Source: Isoetes taiwanensis (taxonomy: Eukaryota; Streptophyta; Lycopodiopsida; Isoetales; Isoetaceae). From it: 64,000 nt of DNA. The notes below the pieces were generated by a model. That model searched no databases. It saw only the letters and a program-made list of their open reading frames with translations, and was not told the DNA's origin. This document shows, piece by piece, positions 31,472 through 43,224 of this stretch; the first letter of the stretch is position 1, and each line of letters opens with the position of its first letter. Location of the stretch: positions 84,913 through 148,912 of the forward strand of contig JAJEKV010000552.1 in NCBI GenBank assembly GCA_021234155.1, read 5' to 3'. The translations under genes were made by a program, and so were the position numbers.

Positions 31472-32660
31472 CCTCCATCGGATGGAATCTCAAGCTTGAG
31501 CTTCTGCTTTAAAGCCAATTATCTGATAGCAACCTTATGGGATAACCAAGTAAGTTATTTGGTTTTAACAACAATCAAGCAGGATTTACTAGATTTCTAT
31601 TGCGTGGACAGGTCTGTTGTTGGGGCAATCAACAGAATGGTGAGTGTGCCAAAGGCTGCTATATCACATGACCAATATAGCACATGACCAACCGGTAAGT
31701 TTTATTAAAATTATAGCTTCCTTGGACTATATATCGCTACATGCTTCAGAATCATATCTTTTAGTTGGCCTGGCCATCTAACATATCATTCTACAGTAGC
31801 TTGCCATATCAAAACACTGATATTGTAACAAAAAGCAGGAGATCCTAATACTCTCTTTGCCATGTTTGGTTGAAATCCTTTTGATGACATGCACATAGGT
31901 TGGGTTTACTTGGTGCTATTAATTTCCAGGTTCTATGTCTGGCATGGAAGAATGATAGAATAACAGTTTTTTCAGCCGGATATGACAAACAGACTAAGAT
32001 GTGGCCACTTCTTTCAAGCGGCCAAGCTAAACAATTTGCATTTTGCCTGGATACCAGGTCCCTTTAGTGTCACACTTGATAATTTCTGATGTACTTTGAA
32101 GCTAGGCATCTTTTAACATGTGGAAGATGAGAGCAGTGTAGTTTCTAGTGTAGTTTCTAACAGATATAACACTTTCAGGTTTATGCAACTTTTGTAACAG
32201 CTGGTTCCGATGGTGCATATAACTTTTGGGACAAGGACAGTAAGCAGAGACATAAGGTACAGACATAAGGTTCTGTCTTTTATTCTAGCTCCTCTACACG
32301 ATAGATGGAGCTATTAACGTTCTGACGGATGCTATACTGCAGGCATTACAGAGATGTAACCAACCAATTGTATGTAGTTGCTTCAATAATTATCTTTGCT
32401 TATGCAGTAAGACATGCCCTTTTACTCTGATATGAAAGTGTCAATTTCATTGCTTTTCTGAATATTCTCCTTATTTTGTAGTAATTGTTGTCACCAGGTA
32501 ATTATTGGAGTCGAGGGACAGAGAATCATAACCGCTTTTCTGAATATTCTCCTTATTTTGTAGTATTTTTTGTCACCATGTAATTACTGGAGTCGAGGGG
32601 CACAGAATCATAACCCTGCTGTAGCAAAGTATCTAATGACAAAGCAGAATAACTGGATTT
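31472..32660 (+). pseudogene. RAE1: RAE1 mRNA-export factor (WD40), partial and decayed
   Basis: RAE1 is a seven-blade WD40 protein that docks mRNA cargo at the nuclear pore. The recognisable exons run in order: 31472-31549 ('PPSDGISSLSF', 'ATLWDNQ', donor GTAAGT); about 31611-31675 ('VPKAAISHDQ'); 31930-32056 ('VLCLAWKNDRITVFSAGYDK', 'QTKMWPLLSSGQAK'); 32181-32258 ('FVTAGSDGAYNFWDKDSKQR'); 32342-32390 ('ALQRCNQPI'); and the terminal 'NYWSRG.(E/Q)NHNPAVAK' near 32503 and 32580. Blades 3 to 5 between 'QAKQFAFC' and 'YATFVTAGSD' are missing, and the N-terminal exon was not found. Several conserved residues are changed (SPKANF to CFKANY, TSWDNQ to TLWDNQ), and the terminal exon is duplicated. 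The gene symbol names the family; this copy should be inactive. Confidence 0.88.
32452..32614 (+). repeat. Tandem duplication of the RAE1 3' exon region
   Basis: 'CTTTTCTGAATATTCTCCTT', 'ATTTTGTAGTA', 'TTGTCACCA.GTAATTA' and 'TGGAGTCGAGGG' occur twice in a row, about 80 bases apart (from 32452 and from 32534). Both copies encode the 'NYWSRG' segment, and only the second continues into 'NHNPAVAK'. This indicates a local duplication after the gene was already in place. Confidence 0.85.
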
Positions 32661-33145
32661 GGATAGTTAAGGCAATAAAGCAGGAGGAGCAGTTTATAGG
32701 GATTTGCTGTCTAATGATGACATGATTATTGGAAGAATTCTGAGACACAATAGATTACTCATCTATCGATCTCTCATGCATTTACAGGAAGCTAAGATAA
32801 AGGAAAAGCCAAGAGTAGCATCAACTGGAAGGAAATAAAGCATGCACACATTTGTAAAGGTCATGCATGTTAATAAACATGTGAAAGAAATTTCCAATTG
32901 CGCAGACGAGACTTCTTTAACAATGTTTGTAAAAACAAATTCATTTGACTGTAAATGTGTGCATGATCCACTCAACAACCTCATCACATTCTAAAGCTTT
33001 TGCTACCAATTCATGTGGTTAAATGTCAACTAAACAATCCATTTTTTATGTAATCTATTTTTCTTTAGTTGTGCTCCACCTTCTCCATAAATCATAATCG
33101 TACTCAACCTTTACGTGCTAACGTAGTTGAGTTGTCTACATTGTG
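32661..33145. other. Non-coding spacer
   Basis: Nothing is recognised. Confidence 0.4.
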
Positions 33146-33149
33146 AATA

Positions 33150-33475
33150 CTCCAGATCTTGCAAGTAATACCAATCTGGCGTAGACTCCAATTTGTACAG
33201 ACATAATTCAAATTGCAACTAATACCAGATCCTGCAACTAATACCAATCTCGACGTAGACTCCAATTTGAACAGACATAATTCAAACTGCAACTAATACC
33301 AAATATGATGTAGCCTATATTTTGAATAGACACAATTCAAACTGCGACTAATACCAAATATGATGTAGCCTATATTTTGAATAGACACAATTCAAACTGT
33401 TAAGTGGATTGACAAAAAAAAAAAACGTTTCAGGCGTAGGCACCATTTTGAATAAACACAATTCAAATGGATTAA
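33150..33475. repeat. Tandem repeat, unit about 60 bases
   Basis: The unit contains 'AACTAATACCAAATATGATG', 'TAGCCTATATTTTGAATAGA' and 'CACAATTCAAACTG'. About five copies run from 33160 to 33475. Copies at 33293-33352 and 33353-33401 are nearly identical, while the outer ones are more divergent. There is no coding content. Confidence 0.85.
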
Positions 33476-33690
33476 GCGGGTGGACAAAAGAAATGTTCAC
33501 GGCGGCGGCGCCGCGATAAATTCATGCACGACACGAACTTCAAGGATCTTAAAACATCATTTTTGACTTTGAAGTATATTCAATCACTAATTTATTGATT
33601 TTTGGTTAACACAAGACTTCATTGCCACGTCAATTGAACTTCACTATTCTTATCTTTAGTAGGTAATAAGTCGCACTTCAGAACCATGCA
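33476..33690. other. Spacer with short CGGCGGCGGCGCC patch
   Basis: A short GC-rich patch at 33500-33516 in otherwise AT-rich DNA. No gene is seen. Confidence 0.4.
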
Positions 33691-33699
33691 CAACAAGAT

Positions 33700-34405
33700 G
33701 AGCATGACAAAGAAGACAATCTATACAACCTGGCAACGAAATCTATAATCATCCAAAGGATGTCATGGCCTGACAAAGAAGACATTCTCTACAAATATTC
33801 AAAGCCTAATCAATATTATAGCTAGAGGATGTCATGGCCTGACAAAGAAGACAATCTCTACAATTATTCAAAGTATGCCGTAGTAAGACGAATAAAAAAA
33901 TGTAATCCTAATCAATATTATAGCTAGAGGATATCATGGCCTGACAAAGAACACAATCTCTACAATTATTCAAAGTACGAATAAACAAAATGTAATCCTA
34001 ATCAATATTATAGCTAGAGGATGTCATGGCCTGACAAAGAAGACAATCTCTACAATTATTCAAAGTATGTCGTAGTAAGACGAATAAAAAAAATGTAATC
34101 CTAATCAATATTATAGCTAGAGGATGTCGTGGCCTGACAAAGAAGACAATCTCTACAATTATTGAAAGTATGTCGTAGTAAGACGAATAAAAAAATGTAA
34201 TCCTAATCAATATTATAGCTAGAGGATGTCATGGCCTGAGAAAGAAGACAATCTCTACAATTATTCAAAGTATGCCGTAGTAAGACGAATAAAAAATGTA
34301 ATCCTAATCAATATTATAGCTAGAGGACAATCTCTACAATTATTCAAAGTATGCCGTAGTAAGACGAATAAACAAAATGTAATCCTAATCAATATTATAG
34401 CTTGT
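33700..34405 (+). repeat. Minisatellite, unit about 100 bases, six to seven copies
   Basis: The unit runs 'AATCCTAATCAATATTATAG', 'CTAGAGGATGTCATGGCCTG', 'ACAAAGAAGACAATCTCTAC', 'AATTATTCAAAGTATGCCGT' and 'AGTAAGACGAATAAAAAAATGT'-like. The anchor GGATGTCATGG begins at 33758, 33827, 33929, 34019, 34122 and 34223, giving periods of 69, 102, 90, 103 and 101. A last partial unit lacks the anchor. The two flanking open frames are products of the repeat. Confidence 0.93.
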
Positions 34406-36810
34406 TCACCTATAAATATACCTTAAACGTTTCATCTTCTTTTAAGTAGATATATTAAATATTAGCCCTTCAGCCCATTAAAGATCTCATGATATTAGAA
34501 GTATTCCAAAAAACATCCATGGTATTTATCTCCTATTTTTAGCCAAGAATATATGTATGCCCCATTCAAGAGTCCCCGCACGACAAGATATGGGCCTACA
34601 ACATGCGATTATTCAACGTATGTGATGTAAGAGGAATTGATAATATGCAATTCCAATCAATACAGCTAAGACGAACAGCTATATGGTTGTCAAAGGACAA
34701 TTTATTCAACTATAAATATGCCCCAAATGCTCCTATTTCTTACTCGAGATCCAACTATTATCGCACTTTTCAAGGTATTTTTTTCTCCCTCTGAATCTAT
34801 TACTGATGGGTAGATTGGATAATTTTAGTAGCAAGGTGAAATAGGATACGATCCATGAGTTGTGCATGCCGTGTACGGTGAATGAGTGAGTCTCCAATGG
34901 ATGTATTAAACAATCTAATTTAATCTACGCTAATCTAGTCTAGTTTAGTCCTACTTTTTGTTAAAATTAATGAAACACATTTGAATGTCTTCAATGATCA
35001 AAAGAGACAATAACAAAAGGCACATCATCTTCTACATCATTCATGTCATCATCGTCGTTAGTGCTGTTGTTCTGTTGTTGTCCTCTCGCCTCCATGGACA
35101 CTAAAAAATCAATTGAATTCATTCAATCCTTTCCACTCTTATAAAGAATGCTCGCGAACCTATTTCAATCCTCTTGAAGATATTAGCTTTTTATCCCCAA
35201 TTTTTTTTCCCTTAATGTCCTTCATAGATTTTGCACTTTTATGCCTCGCAACCTATAGAATTAAAGTCTTCAACTGGTTATCTTATGTTTTGCTAGTACT
35301 TTGTTATGTCTTGCAATCCATGGCCCTAATCTCAACCATAACAAGTCTACAAGAGATGAGGAGAGGGGCATTAAATGAATCAACCATCATTATTTTTATT
35401 TACATCTAGTGATATATCACTTGTCCCAACCCAATTACTAATCTTCAAGGATGGGATAGGATAGGATAGGATAGGATAGGATAGGATTAAGTTACGCCAT
35501 TTAGCAAGACAAGTAGAGTTTGATCACAAAGCAGAACAAATTATGATATTTGTGCAATGCTTATGCATTGGTATTGTTCAAGCACATTTCGTCTACGACA
35601 AATGATTTCATTTACCCCCTACCTAATATCTTCTTTCACACGTTGCCAACATCTTTACAAATCTATATGAAGTCAAACTCCCTCCACAGCTTTGTTATTG
35701 AAACAACTAGTGTAGTTTCTTATGACGTGCTTATTGCCATCATTACAATTACTTTTGTAAGCTCTTGTTGCTAAACCCGGTGACCACCATATAAACAATA
35801 TCACGTCTAGTATTATTTAACTAGTACAGTAAGAAGCAACCAATGAGATCTTTATCGGGAACTTTTTACATTGCTTCCTGCTCTTTCACTCAAGCAGGAC
35901 TTATAGATAAGGACAAATGATGTCATGGCACTAATGGAGTTGACACCCCCATCCTTGTGCACTTCCATACCAAGAAAAGCTTTTCAACTCTTTAAATCTA
36001 ACATTTTAAATCCTATTTTAGGAACATGTTTACAGCATGCTATATGATTCTCCCATCATACAATCATCTTTATAATACAATCGTCTTCATAGAGGGTTGT
36101 AATGCTATATTTGTCGTTTTCTTTAAATTTATAAAGAATGATAATTTAACAAAACCTTGCTCCTTCAAAAGTATCATAGCCTAGTGCTTGTTTAGTCCAT
36201 ACTATGCCCTTTTTGGTTTTCGAACTAAATTACTTCGTCTCTTAGATTTCATATATAAAAATGTTGTTCATATATAGAGAAACATATGAAGAAACATCCA
36301 TGTGTAGAAACATCCATATAATGTAATTCTAGATTCTGCACATCAACTCTTACAAACATCCAAATAATGTATTTCTAGATTCCAAGAGCTAAGACTACCT
36401 TGATACTCACACGCTTTACTATCGGACATTACAACTAATGCCTTCTTTTGAAGGAATCATTTTTCTATTAATTTGGTTGTATTTCTTTGATCGCCCATCA
36501 ATTTTTATTTCCACTATGTCGAACTAGTTTATTGACAATTTCTTAGGTATTTGTTCTAATAAATGGCTCCATTTCATCATTCATAGCTTATTTCCAGTCT
36601 TTTGTTTTTACGCTACGTACTGCTTTTCTCATAGGATTTAGGCACATCAAACTAAAAAATTACCATTGCCCATCGAGAATATGTAGCAAAATAACAGGGG
36701 GTTCTAGGGGAATTTGGTATGGATGTAAAAATAACAATTCCTGAAACCATAGACCATATATCCCTAAAACAATTGAATGGAAAAGAACATAGATCCAAGA
36801 TAAAAAACAA
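34406..36810. other. AT-rich intergenic DNA
   Basis: No gene is recognised. A (GGATA)n microsatellite of eight units lies at 35449-35487. Short open frames near 35113 and 35550 have biased composition and no motif. Confidence 0.45.
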
Positions 36811-36814
36811 TCAA

Positions 36815-36995
36815 ATTAGCTCACTGGGTACATTGGTTAAAATAGTCTTATTAGGACATTGAGTTATTTTGGTATAGGTTCAAGCCCCCGTATTTCATAT
36901 TCTAAAATCTTAGGCAAAGTCGTATAGAGGTTCGATGTTCCCTCAAAACCTTAGGTGAAATCGTATTTCATATTTCAAAATCATAGGGGCCTCCA
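36815..36995 (+). mobile_element. tRNA-derived SINE, plus strand
   Basis: 'TTAGCTCACTGGGTACATTGG' forms an A-box and 'GGTTCAAGCCCC' a B-box about 40 bases later, with 'TTATTAGGACATTGAGTTAT' between them. The body carries 'CTAAAATCTTAGGCAAA' and 'AAAACCTTAGGTGAAA', then 'CATATTTCAAAATCATAGGG' and 'GGCCTCC'. It is the same family as the minus-strand copy at 3331-3560, which ends on the equivalent 'AGGGGCCTC'. Confidence 0.75.
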
Positions 36996-36999
36996 ATCA

Positions 37000-37465
37000 T
37001 AAATGACTATGGCCCCAGCATACAATCTGGGTCGTATGATCGACAAATCTGACGATTGTGGTAGTTCAGGGTGCACCTCGTTTAGAATATGTAGCATACA
37101 ACGTGCCTTAGTCTCATCATATATATTACTGTATGGCAGTATATATTTTCCTAATAAGGTTTCTCGATTGAAAACCCCAAGGGAGGGGGGGGTGTTAATT
37201 CAGGTAGTAAAATTGGTACTGTTATGTGCACCTACTATTTGGCGTTCATTGCTACACATTGCATTGTGCCCCATAGACCAATTGGTCTCCGAGGACATTA
37301 AAAACCAATTCAATTCAATTCAATTCAATTCATATATTACCACTTCAATTTGAAGTGATTGAGCCAATATTTTGCTTATTCTAGAAGGAAGATCACCATA
37401 AGCATGTTTTAAGTAATTCCCACATCTATATGGCCTCTGCCCTTCTGGTTTCTTAGTCAAAATTT
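37000..37465. other. Spacer between SINE and LINE
   Basis: A short (CAATT)n run lies at 37303-37330. The open frame 37003-37353 is translated partly through this repeat and has no recognisable domain. Confidence 0.4.
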
Positions 37466-37469
37466 TAGG

Positions 37470-38985
37470 TGATTGTTACCGTTGTCCATAATTTTATTTG
37501 GGTGGGACGAATGAGGAGCATGATGTGGTCAAGGTGGCATGGTCCAAATGCACTAGGCCAAAATTTGCAGGTGGTTTGGATATGATAGACTTCCATTTGC
37601 AGAGTGAGATTCTGATTTCTAAGTTCATTTGGAGGATCCTTAAGGATATGCTTGACTCACCTGGAGTGCAGTTGGTGAAGCAGTCACTTGCACATTGTGT
37701 TCCTTTTGGGAAGGCTTCGTTACAACCTCTTCTTCCTTGGGGTCTCTTTTATCAGCTATGCCCTTTTTATAATGCCTTCCCTTATATGAAAGGCTTGTTG
37801 GAGGCTTGGGAGACAGTACGGACCTTATTTCGTATCGATCTTGTTGCATGTCACCAGTTGAGTGCTCCTTGTCGGTGGATACCTGTGGAAAATAATCTTC
37901 CACTTTGCGCCTCAGTTCATCCATTAATTCAACGGCGTTGGAGGTTAGCAGGAATCTTGACAGTTGCAGCATGGTATGATTCTGGCCAGTTAGCGACATG
38001 GCAAATCTTTCAAACAAAATTCTCATTGTCTCGATGCGACAGACCTATTTGGCAAAAGATTGCTAGTACTCTCCCATTGGTTGCTCCAGAGGCTATTGAA
38101 GGTTGCATGTGGATTTTCCACCAGAGTGTTCACGAGCATAGGCTTGTGAACTCTATGTATAGGCTACTTGTCAATGGTGAGATCCTTCCGCCATCCACTA
38201 AGTGGTCCCTTCAACTTCCACCTTCTAGTTGGAGATGTATGTGGACTTGGGCTTGGGATAAACTACTTCATCCTAAGGTGGTTGTGCTTTGGTGGCAGAT
38301 TCTTCACAGATGCCTTCGTGTGAATGTGCTTGTCCATAGATTTGATCCTCGAGTGTCAGCATTCTACCAAATATGCAAGAAAAGGGACGAGACTATTGAG
38401 CATTGTTTCTTTTTATGTGATCATCTCTAGCCTGTTTGATCTTGGCTGCTTTCTCTTTTTCATGTGACATTGACAAGTCAACAAGTGCTCCTGACTATTT
38501 ATCCCCGCTCTAATACCAAAGTTGATACAACACACTAAACACTCTAGCATAAAACAAACGGATTATTGCTTAAGCTATAATCCGATTGTTTTATGCTAGA
38601 GTGTTTAGTGTGTTGTATCAAATTTGGATACTTGGAATAAGTTGCGGAGCCAAGTATTTCATTTAGCATCAGCATGGTTGTTGTGGTCCATCTGGAAGCG
38701 CATGAGATTGTGTGTCTTTCAGGGTTTGGATATTCCTCCTGCAGTTGTCCTCCAGGACGCACAAGCTAGAATTGGTAAGGCCTACCATTGCTCTTCGCTC
38801 GCTCTCTACTCAGTGGATCATGATTATCCTCTTAGATTTTATTCCCGCCTGTGCATTTGTATCTGGCTTTTGGCTTGGAGTTTTAATAAAGTTTGTCGAA
38901 AATTTCTCCTTAAGGTGATTCTATCCAATGGTCATGCAAATAATCACAATAAATCATTAATCACACTCAAAACACTTATGATAGA
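37470..38985 (+). mobile_element. L1-type LINE, 3' part with zf-RVT domain
   Basis: The frame 37498-38430 encodes the region after the reverse transcriptase catalytic core of a plant L1-type element: 'WGGTNEEHDVVKVAWSKC', 'GGLDMIDF', then tryptophan-rich spacers and the zf-RVT module 'VVLWWQILHRCLRVN', 'CKKRDETIEHCFFLC'. After two in-frame stops (38428 and about 38438), the reading continues as 'TIYPRSNTK' and is then cut by a 100 bp palindrome. It resumes as 'LDTWNKLRSQVFHLASAWLL' and 'WSIWKRMRLCVF'. The 3' tail ends in (GATA)n rather than poly(A) near 38985-39004. No RT YADD box is present, so the element is 5' truncated. Confidence 0.85.
38522..38621. repeat. 100 bp near-perfect palindrome inserted in the LINE
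   Basis: Arms 38522-38557 and 38586-38621 are perfect 36-base reverse complements, starting 'TTGATACAACACACTAAACA' and ending with its complement. The inner 28 bases are also largely self-complementary ('CGGATTAT' with 'ATAATCCG', and 'GCTTAAGC' at the centre). It separates two parts of the LINE coding region. It is a minimal foldback element or a hairpin created by inverted duplication. Confidence 0.95.
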
Positions 38986-39004
38986 TAGATAGATAGATAG
39001 ATAG

Positions 39005-40020
39005 TATTTTAACGTCACGCCACTCATAAACTATATATATATATGATAGATATATGATCTCATAAACTATACATGCCACGGTTAAGAGAGCTATAGTGCA
39101 TATTTTCCCGTGTTGTAATATAGCGAGCTCTCTAGTTGATCTCTACTTGATCCTCCCATGTCGCACTATGTATAGGTCCCATATGACTAGTTTGTCTCCA
39201 TGCATGTGTCCCCCTCCCCAAAAAAATAAAATCTTTCTCCATAGTGCACTACTCCTTAGAACATTCAGCAAACACGTGGCTCAATAGGTCATCTGCATGT
39301 CTCAATGAGGAGCTAGCATAGTCAAATGCAATTACTATGCATATCTTTATAGATAGGGGAGTCAATAGATAGCTCTCTAATGTAGTGATAATAGAGTCAA
39401 TGTGGCATACTATATTAGGCTGATATTCCACTGGTGTCAAATGATGCCTAGAAGTTGAGAGTCCGCCAATCGTAGTGGACGATTTAAAACTCGTCTTATT
39501 TTCTGTGCTTCCACTAGCAGAGATAATTGAGCATCGAATTTTGCTTCAAGAGATGATGTAGATGATATAAGCAACTGCTTAACTATCAGGGGATTTGTCC
39601 ATTCTTTTTGTAGCAGAAGCAATGACCCCTCTCCAAATCTTGACATGAATCAGTCCAACAGAATAGATTTCTTGTGGAAGAACTACCTTCGCTATAGTGG
39701 AGTCTCTACATCTAGCTATGGTGGTGTTTTTCTATGGCATATGATGCGATATAGTTAACTACGATTTCCAACAATGGAATCTCAACCTTAAATACTTCAA
39801 AAGCATCTACACTCACTTTTCTTCTCTCTCTATACCTTTATCTCTGTACATTACCTCTCTATCACAACTCTATTCTTTTTCTTCTTCCCCTATATTCTTT
39901 AATTTTTCTCTCATTCCATTCTTCTTTACTCTCATCTCTATCTATTCTCTCCCTATATTCTCTCCCTTCTCTGTATTTTGTTCTCTCTCTCTCTCTCTCT
40001 CTCTCTCATATCGAGGAGGA
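39005..40020. other. AT-rich spacer and pyrimidine tract
   Basis: No gene is seen. From about 39838 to 40012 the plus strand is pyrimidine-rich ('CTCTCTCTATACC', 'TCATTCCATTCTTC'), ending in an uninterrupted (CT)n at 39980-40008. Confidence 0.55.
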
Positions 40021-40026
40021 CTTGAC

Positions 40027-40245
40027 AAAGGCCTTGACCTTTGGCGTATTTAGACAACGTAATTTGCCTTCATAGAAGGGAGTAATTATTTGTTTGTGCG
40101 AATGTCATTTTATTTATTTTCGTAAAGAGATATTTTGTGGTCTCATACATTACACTATTCTCTGATTTAGTTAAAATATAGTTTTCTTGGGTTTTAGCTT
40201 TTGCTAAGGTGTTCTACTCTCTCTCTCCCCTCTCTCTTTTACTTT
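40027..40245. repeat. Direct repeat, copy 1 of a 2.4 kb-spaced pair
   Basis: This shares about 215 collinear bases with 42404-42620: 'AAGGCCTTGACC', 'TTGGCGTATTTAGACAA', 'TTGCCTTCATAGAAGGGAG', 'GATATTTTGTGGTCTCATAC', 'ATTACACTATTCT', 'TTTAGTTAAAATATAGTTTT' and 'GCTAAGGTGTTCTACTCTC'. Both copies end in CT microsatellite. They are not TG...CA bounded, so LTRs are unlikely. Confidence 0.9.
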
Positions 40246-42400
40246 TTAAGTACCACCACCTATATTCCTTGAATGGAATATTGCCCACAGTGAAACTAAA
40301 TTTTATCTAAATTGTAGATAGTGATTTCTTCATGTCTATAGATTTGGAGTTGATGGATGGTTGGGGATTTATCTAAGGTTGGATTTGCGATCCTCTACTT
40401 GCACTCATCCCCATTACACCCAATACCTATGTCTTGTATCTTTGGAGGAAAAAAGTTAAGCTATTTGCTCTTGAAAGGCGTCGAGAATGTGTGAGGAGTT
40501 TGCTAACTAGGTTTTGCGGGGAAGAGAAGATCATTCCTATTTGCTTTCACTCTATTTTCTTCTTTGAAGTCATGTCCATGGCTCTTTACCTACTCATAAA
40601 AGCCACCTCATCCTATTTTAGCAATTCATCTAGTCCCTATACACCTATAGTATCTCTTGTCCCGGGATCCAAAATAGTAAACTTTACGCTTTTTGATTTC
40701 AATCTTTGTGTATTCCTCTAGTGGTCGATACCACCATTTTGACTAAAGGCTGTGAAAACCCGGTGTCATGAATCAAAGTTAAGAGCTAATGTTAGTACGG
40801 GGACTAAATCATATTGTAATGAAGCGGGGACTAAATCATATTGTAATGAAGCCAACCTTGCCAATGCATGGTACAAGGAGTGACATCATCCCTGGCCCGA
40901 GTCGTGACACAACGGGTTAGATTTGAAACGTATCATATTAAAAAATGTAGCCTTTGATTTTTATTTGAACCGTAATGAACTCAAGTGGGTTGGAGATAAA
41001 TTCTATGTCTTTGATGTTGGTAAAGTTGATAATTCGTGTGCCTTCATATGCAAAAATGATACAAGATAAAGGTTAAAGAAATATTAAGCACGTACGACTT
41101 CTCTAAATGTCTTTCATAAACTTAGATTTGGGATTTTGATATTCAAAATAAAAAATGATTCGAAAAATAATTCTTGCGTGAGCGAAACGTAAAACTCTGG
41201 TACATAACGAGAATATTTCAAGCAAACGCAAGTGCTACTTTATGTGGCTCGCCCAATGCGTTTGGTTGCCTCGTCTTAGACATCTACGAGACTTTAACCA
41301 CAATCTCTCTGAGCTAGAGCCCTATGTGGCCTTTTGCATCATGGAATAATAAAATCACCTATTTTACCCAATGGGTCTCTATGGTTTTGTTATTAGGGAC
41401 TTTTGGAATTATACTATTGGATTTATTGGAATACATTTTAAATTTTAATTTGCTTAAGGAAATTCCTTTCCCATAACGGATTTGAATTTTTTCATTTCGT
41501 TGCTCTTCTGGGCATCGGATTTATGATTCTGCATAAGGCGACAGATGGAGGAGCATGATTTCTAAACCGAAATCAAATTTGGATTCATTCTGAGTAGTCT
41601 GCTCGCCAATATTCTGCTCCAAAACCTGCAAGCTACATATCCTAGGCTGCATATACAGGTAGTGGATGGATTTCGAATTATAGACAGGGGCTGATCCATT
41701 CAAAGCCATAAACATACACTAATTCTGTCATGGGTATGTCACTTGTGTTTGAAAGTGTACAGGCGATATTTTCTGAACTTTTTGAGCTGCTCATTGGTAC
41801 CATATTGCATTTGAAAATATCCGACTTAATGCTTTGCTATGCAGAATTCTCATTCCCTTGATTGCATCTAGTTGCTCAAAAGAACGCATTTTAACTGTTG
41901 CCATTCTCATTTTAATGCTTCTTATGCATTTAATTTTGCGGGCTAATGATATATAGCTGAAATTATTAGCCTAATATAATATCACGTGGCTTCTACACCT
42001 ATTTGGTTTGTTATGGGTTTGTGTAGAACTGTATAGAGCATTCTATAAATCATCCTGAATTGCGTCTTCTCATAGTAATGCTACTATGCATGTGCGCGTG
42101 CTCTCCTGTGCATTATAATTTCTTTTCTTCCGTATTTGATTGCAACATGTTATATCTTCTTAGCTAAAACATTGCTTTTGACTATCTTCATATATGTGGC
42201 TCCTCTTTAGTGAACAAAATTAGTTTTACATAGATTCTTGTTACCATATGACAGAATTTATGATTTGGTTTGGACCATGTTGTACATTCATAATACTTAG
42301 AAGGTTTGACATCGATAACAAGTGGTTCTTTGCTACTGACACAATATCCCGGCTTTGCAACTAACTTTGTTTGTTTGCTTGCTATGGATGCAGTAACAAA
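40246..42400. other. DNA between the direct repeats
   Basis: No gene is recognised. A 27-base unit 'CGGGGACTAAATCATATTGT...' is duplicated in tandem at 40798-40852. The frame 40434-40721 has no motif. Confidence 0.5.
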
Positions 42401-42403
42401 GAA

Positions 42404-42620
42404 AAGGCCTTGACCTTGGCGTATTTAGACAATGTAATTTGCCTTCATAGAAGGGAGCAATTATTTACGTTTGTCCAATGTCATTTTTATTTACTCATAA
42501 GAGATATTTTGTGGTCTCATACATTACACTATTCTATGCATTTAGTTAAAATATAGTTTTACCGGGTTTAGCTTTGCTAAGGTGTTCTACTCTCTCTCTC
42601 TCCCCTCTCTCTCTCTCTCT
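42404..42620. repeat. Direct repeat, copy 2
   Basis: It matches 40027-40245 (see that entry) with scattered substitutions and small indels. It is followed directly by a pyrimidine tract at 42585-42775 made of CTCTCT and 'TATTCTCTC' units. The overlapping frames rich in Ser-Leu-Tyr across the tract are not genes. Confidence 0.9.
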
Positions 42621-42775
42621 CTCTCTCTATTATTTCTCTATTATTCTCTCTATTCTCTCACTCTCCACATCTGTTCTCTCTCTTCTCTTCGTTCTATATT
42701 CTCTATATTCTATCTCTATCATCTCTATTCTCTCTCTGTTCTCTTCTCTATATTCTCGCTATTTCTCCACGTCTG

Positions 42776-43224
42776 AGAATATAGGGAGAGAAGAGAACAG
42801 AAAGGATAGATGAACTCTGTCTAGTTTATGTTCAGTGTTTTGTTTTTATTTTCTGGTCCATGGAATTTGAACCCCTCCCAAGCACTATATATGCTCATTA
42901 ATTTTTATTTTGATATCTATAGAGTATAGGATTTGAAAACTTGTCAATGTATTAGTGCTCTATCTTGATATCTGCAGCCCATGGGATTGAAACCCACCCA
43001 TAGTTTTGTGGATTGTGGATGCATGCACCTATAATTATATAAGATAAAATAAGATAAGAAAAACGCGTTTCAATACATGGTGTGAAAGGAAACCCATTGT
43101 CTCTAAAACCATAGGTCTAATTAAGTCCTATTTCATATCATTCGTTTTGCCTCGATTATTTTATTTAACTAACCTACCTTACTTTCTAATGTTTTTGTTC
43201 CTTTTTTAGTCATTAAACATTGAA
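42776..43224. promoter_or_regulatory. Upstream region of the metallopeptidase gene
   Basis: This 450-base interval precedes the start codon at 43225. It is AT-rich, with 'CACTATATATGC' (42882), 'CTATAATTATATAAGATAAAATAAG' type sequence near 43030-43055, and a pyrimidine-rich 'TTTTTGTTCCTTTTTTAG' at 43192-43209. The last could be a 3' splice site for a 5' UTR intron ending 15 bases before the ATG. The promoter role is inferred from position only. Confidence 0.3.

Noticed and set aside
33700-34405. CRISPR-like array
   Set aside because: The DNA is eukaryotic, the units are long minisatellite copies without unique spacers, and no associated genes are present.
38500-38625. LTR/TRIM reading: palindrome TG...CA next to a 'TGGTATTAGAGC'-like primer-binding site on the minus strand
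   Set aside because: The 'GCTCTAATACCAAAG' is LINE coding sequence ('PRSNTK') continuing across the insertion, so the primer-site match is coincidental.
40027-42620. LTR retrotransposon bounded by the direct repeats
   Set aside because: No TG...CA ends, no primer-binding or polypurine site, and no gag/pol between them.
42574-42813. Ser-Leu-rich open frames
   Set aside because: They come from the CT-rich tract.
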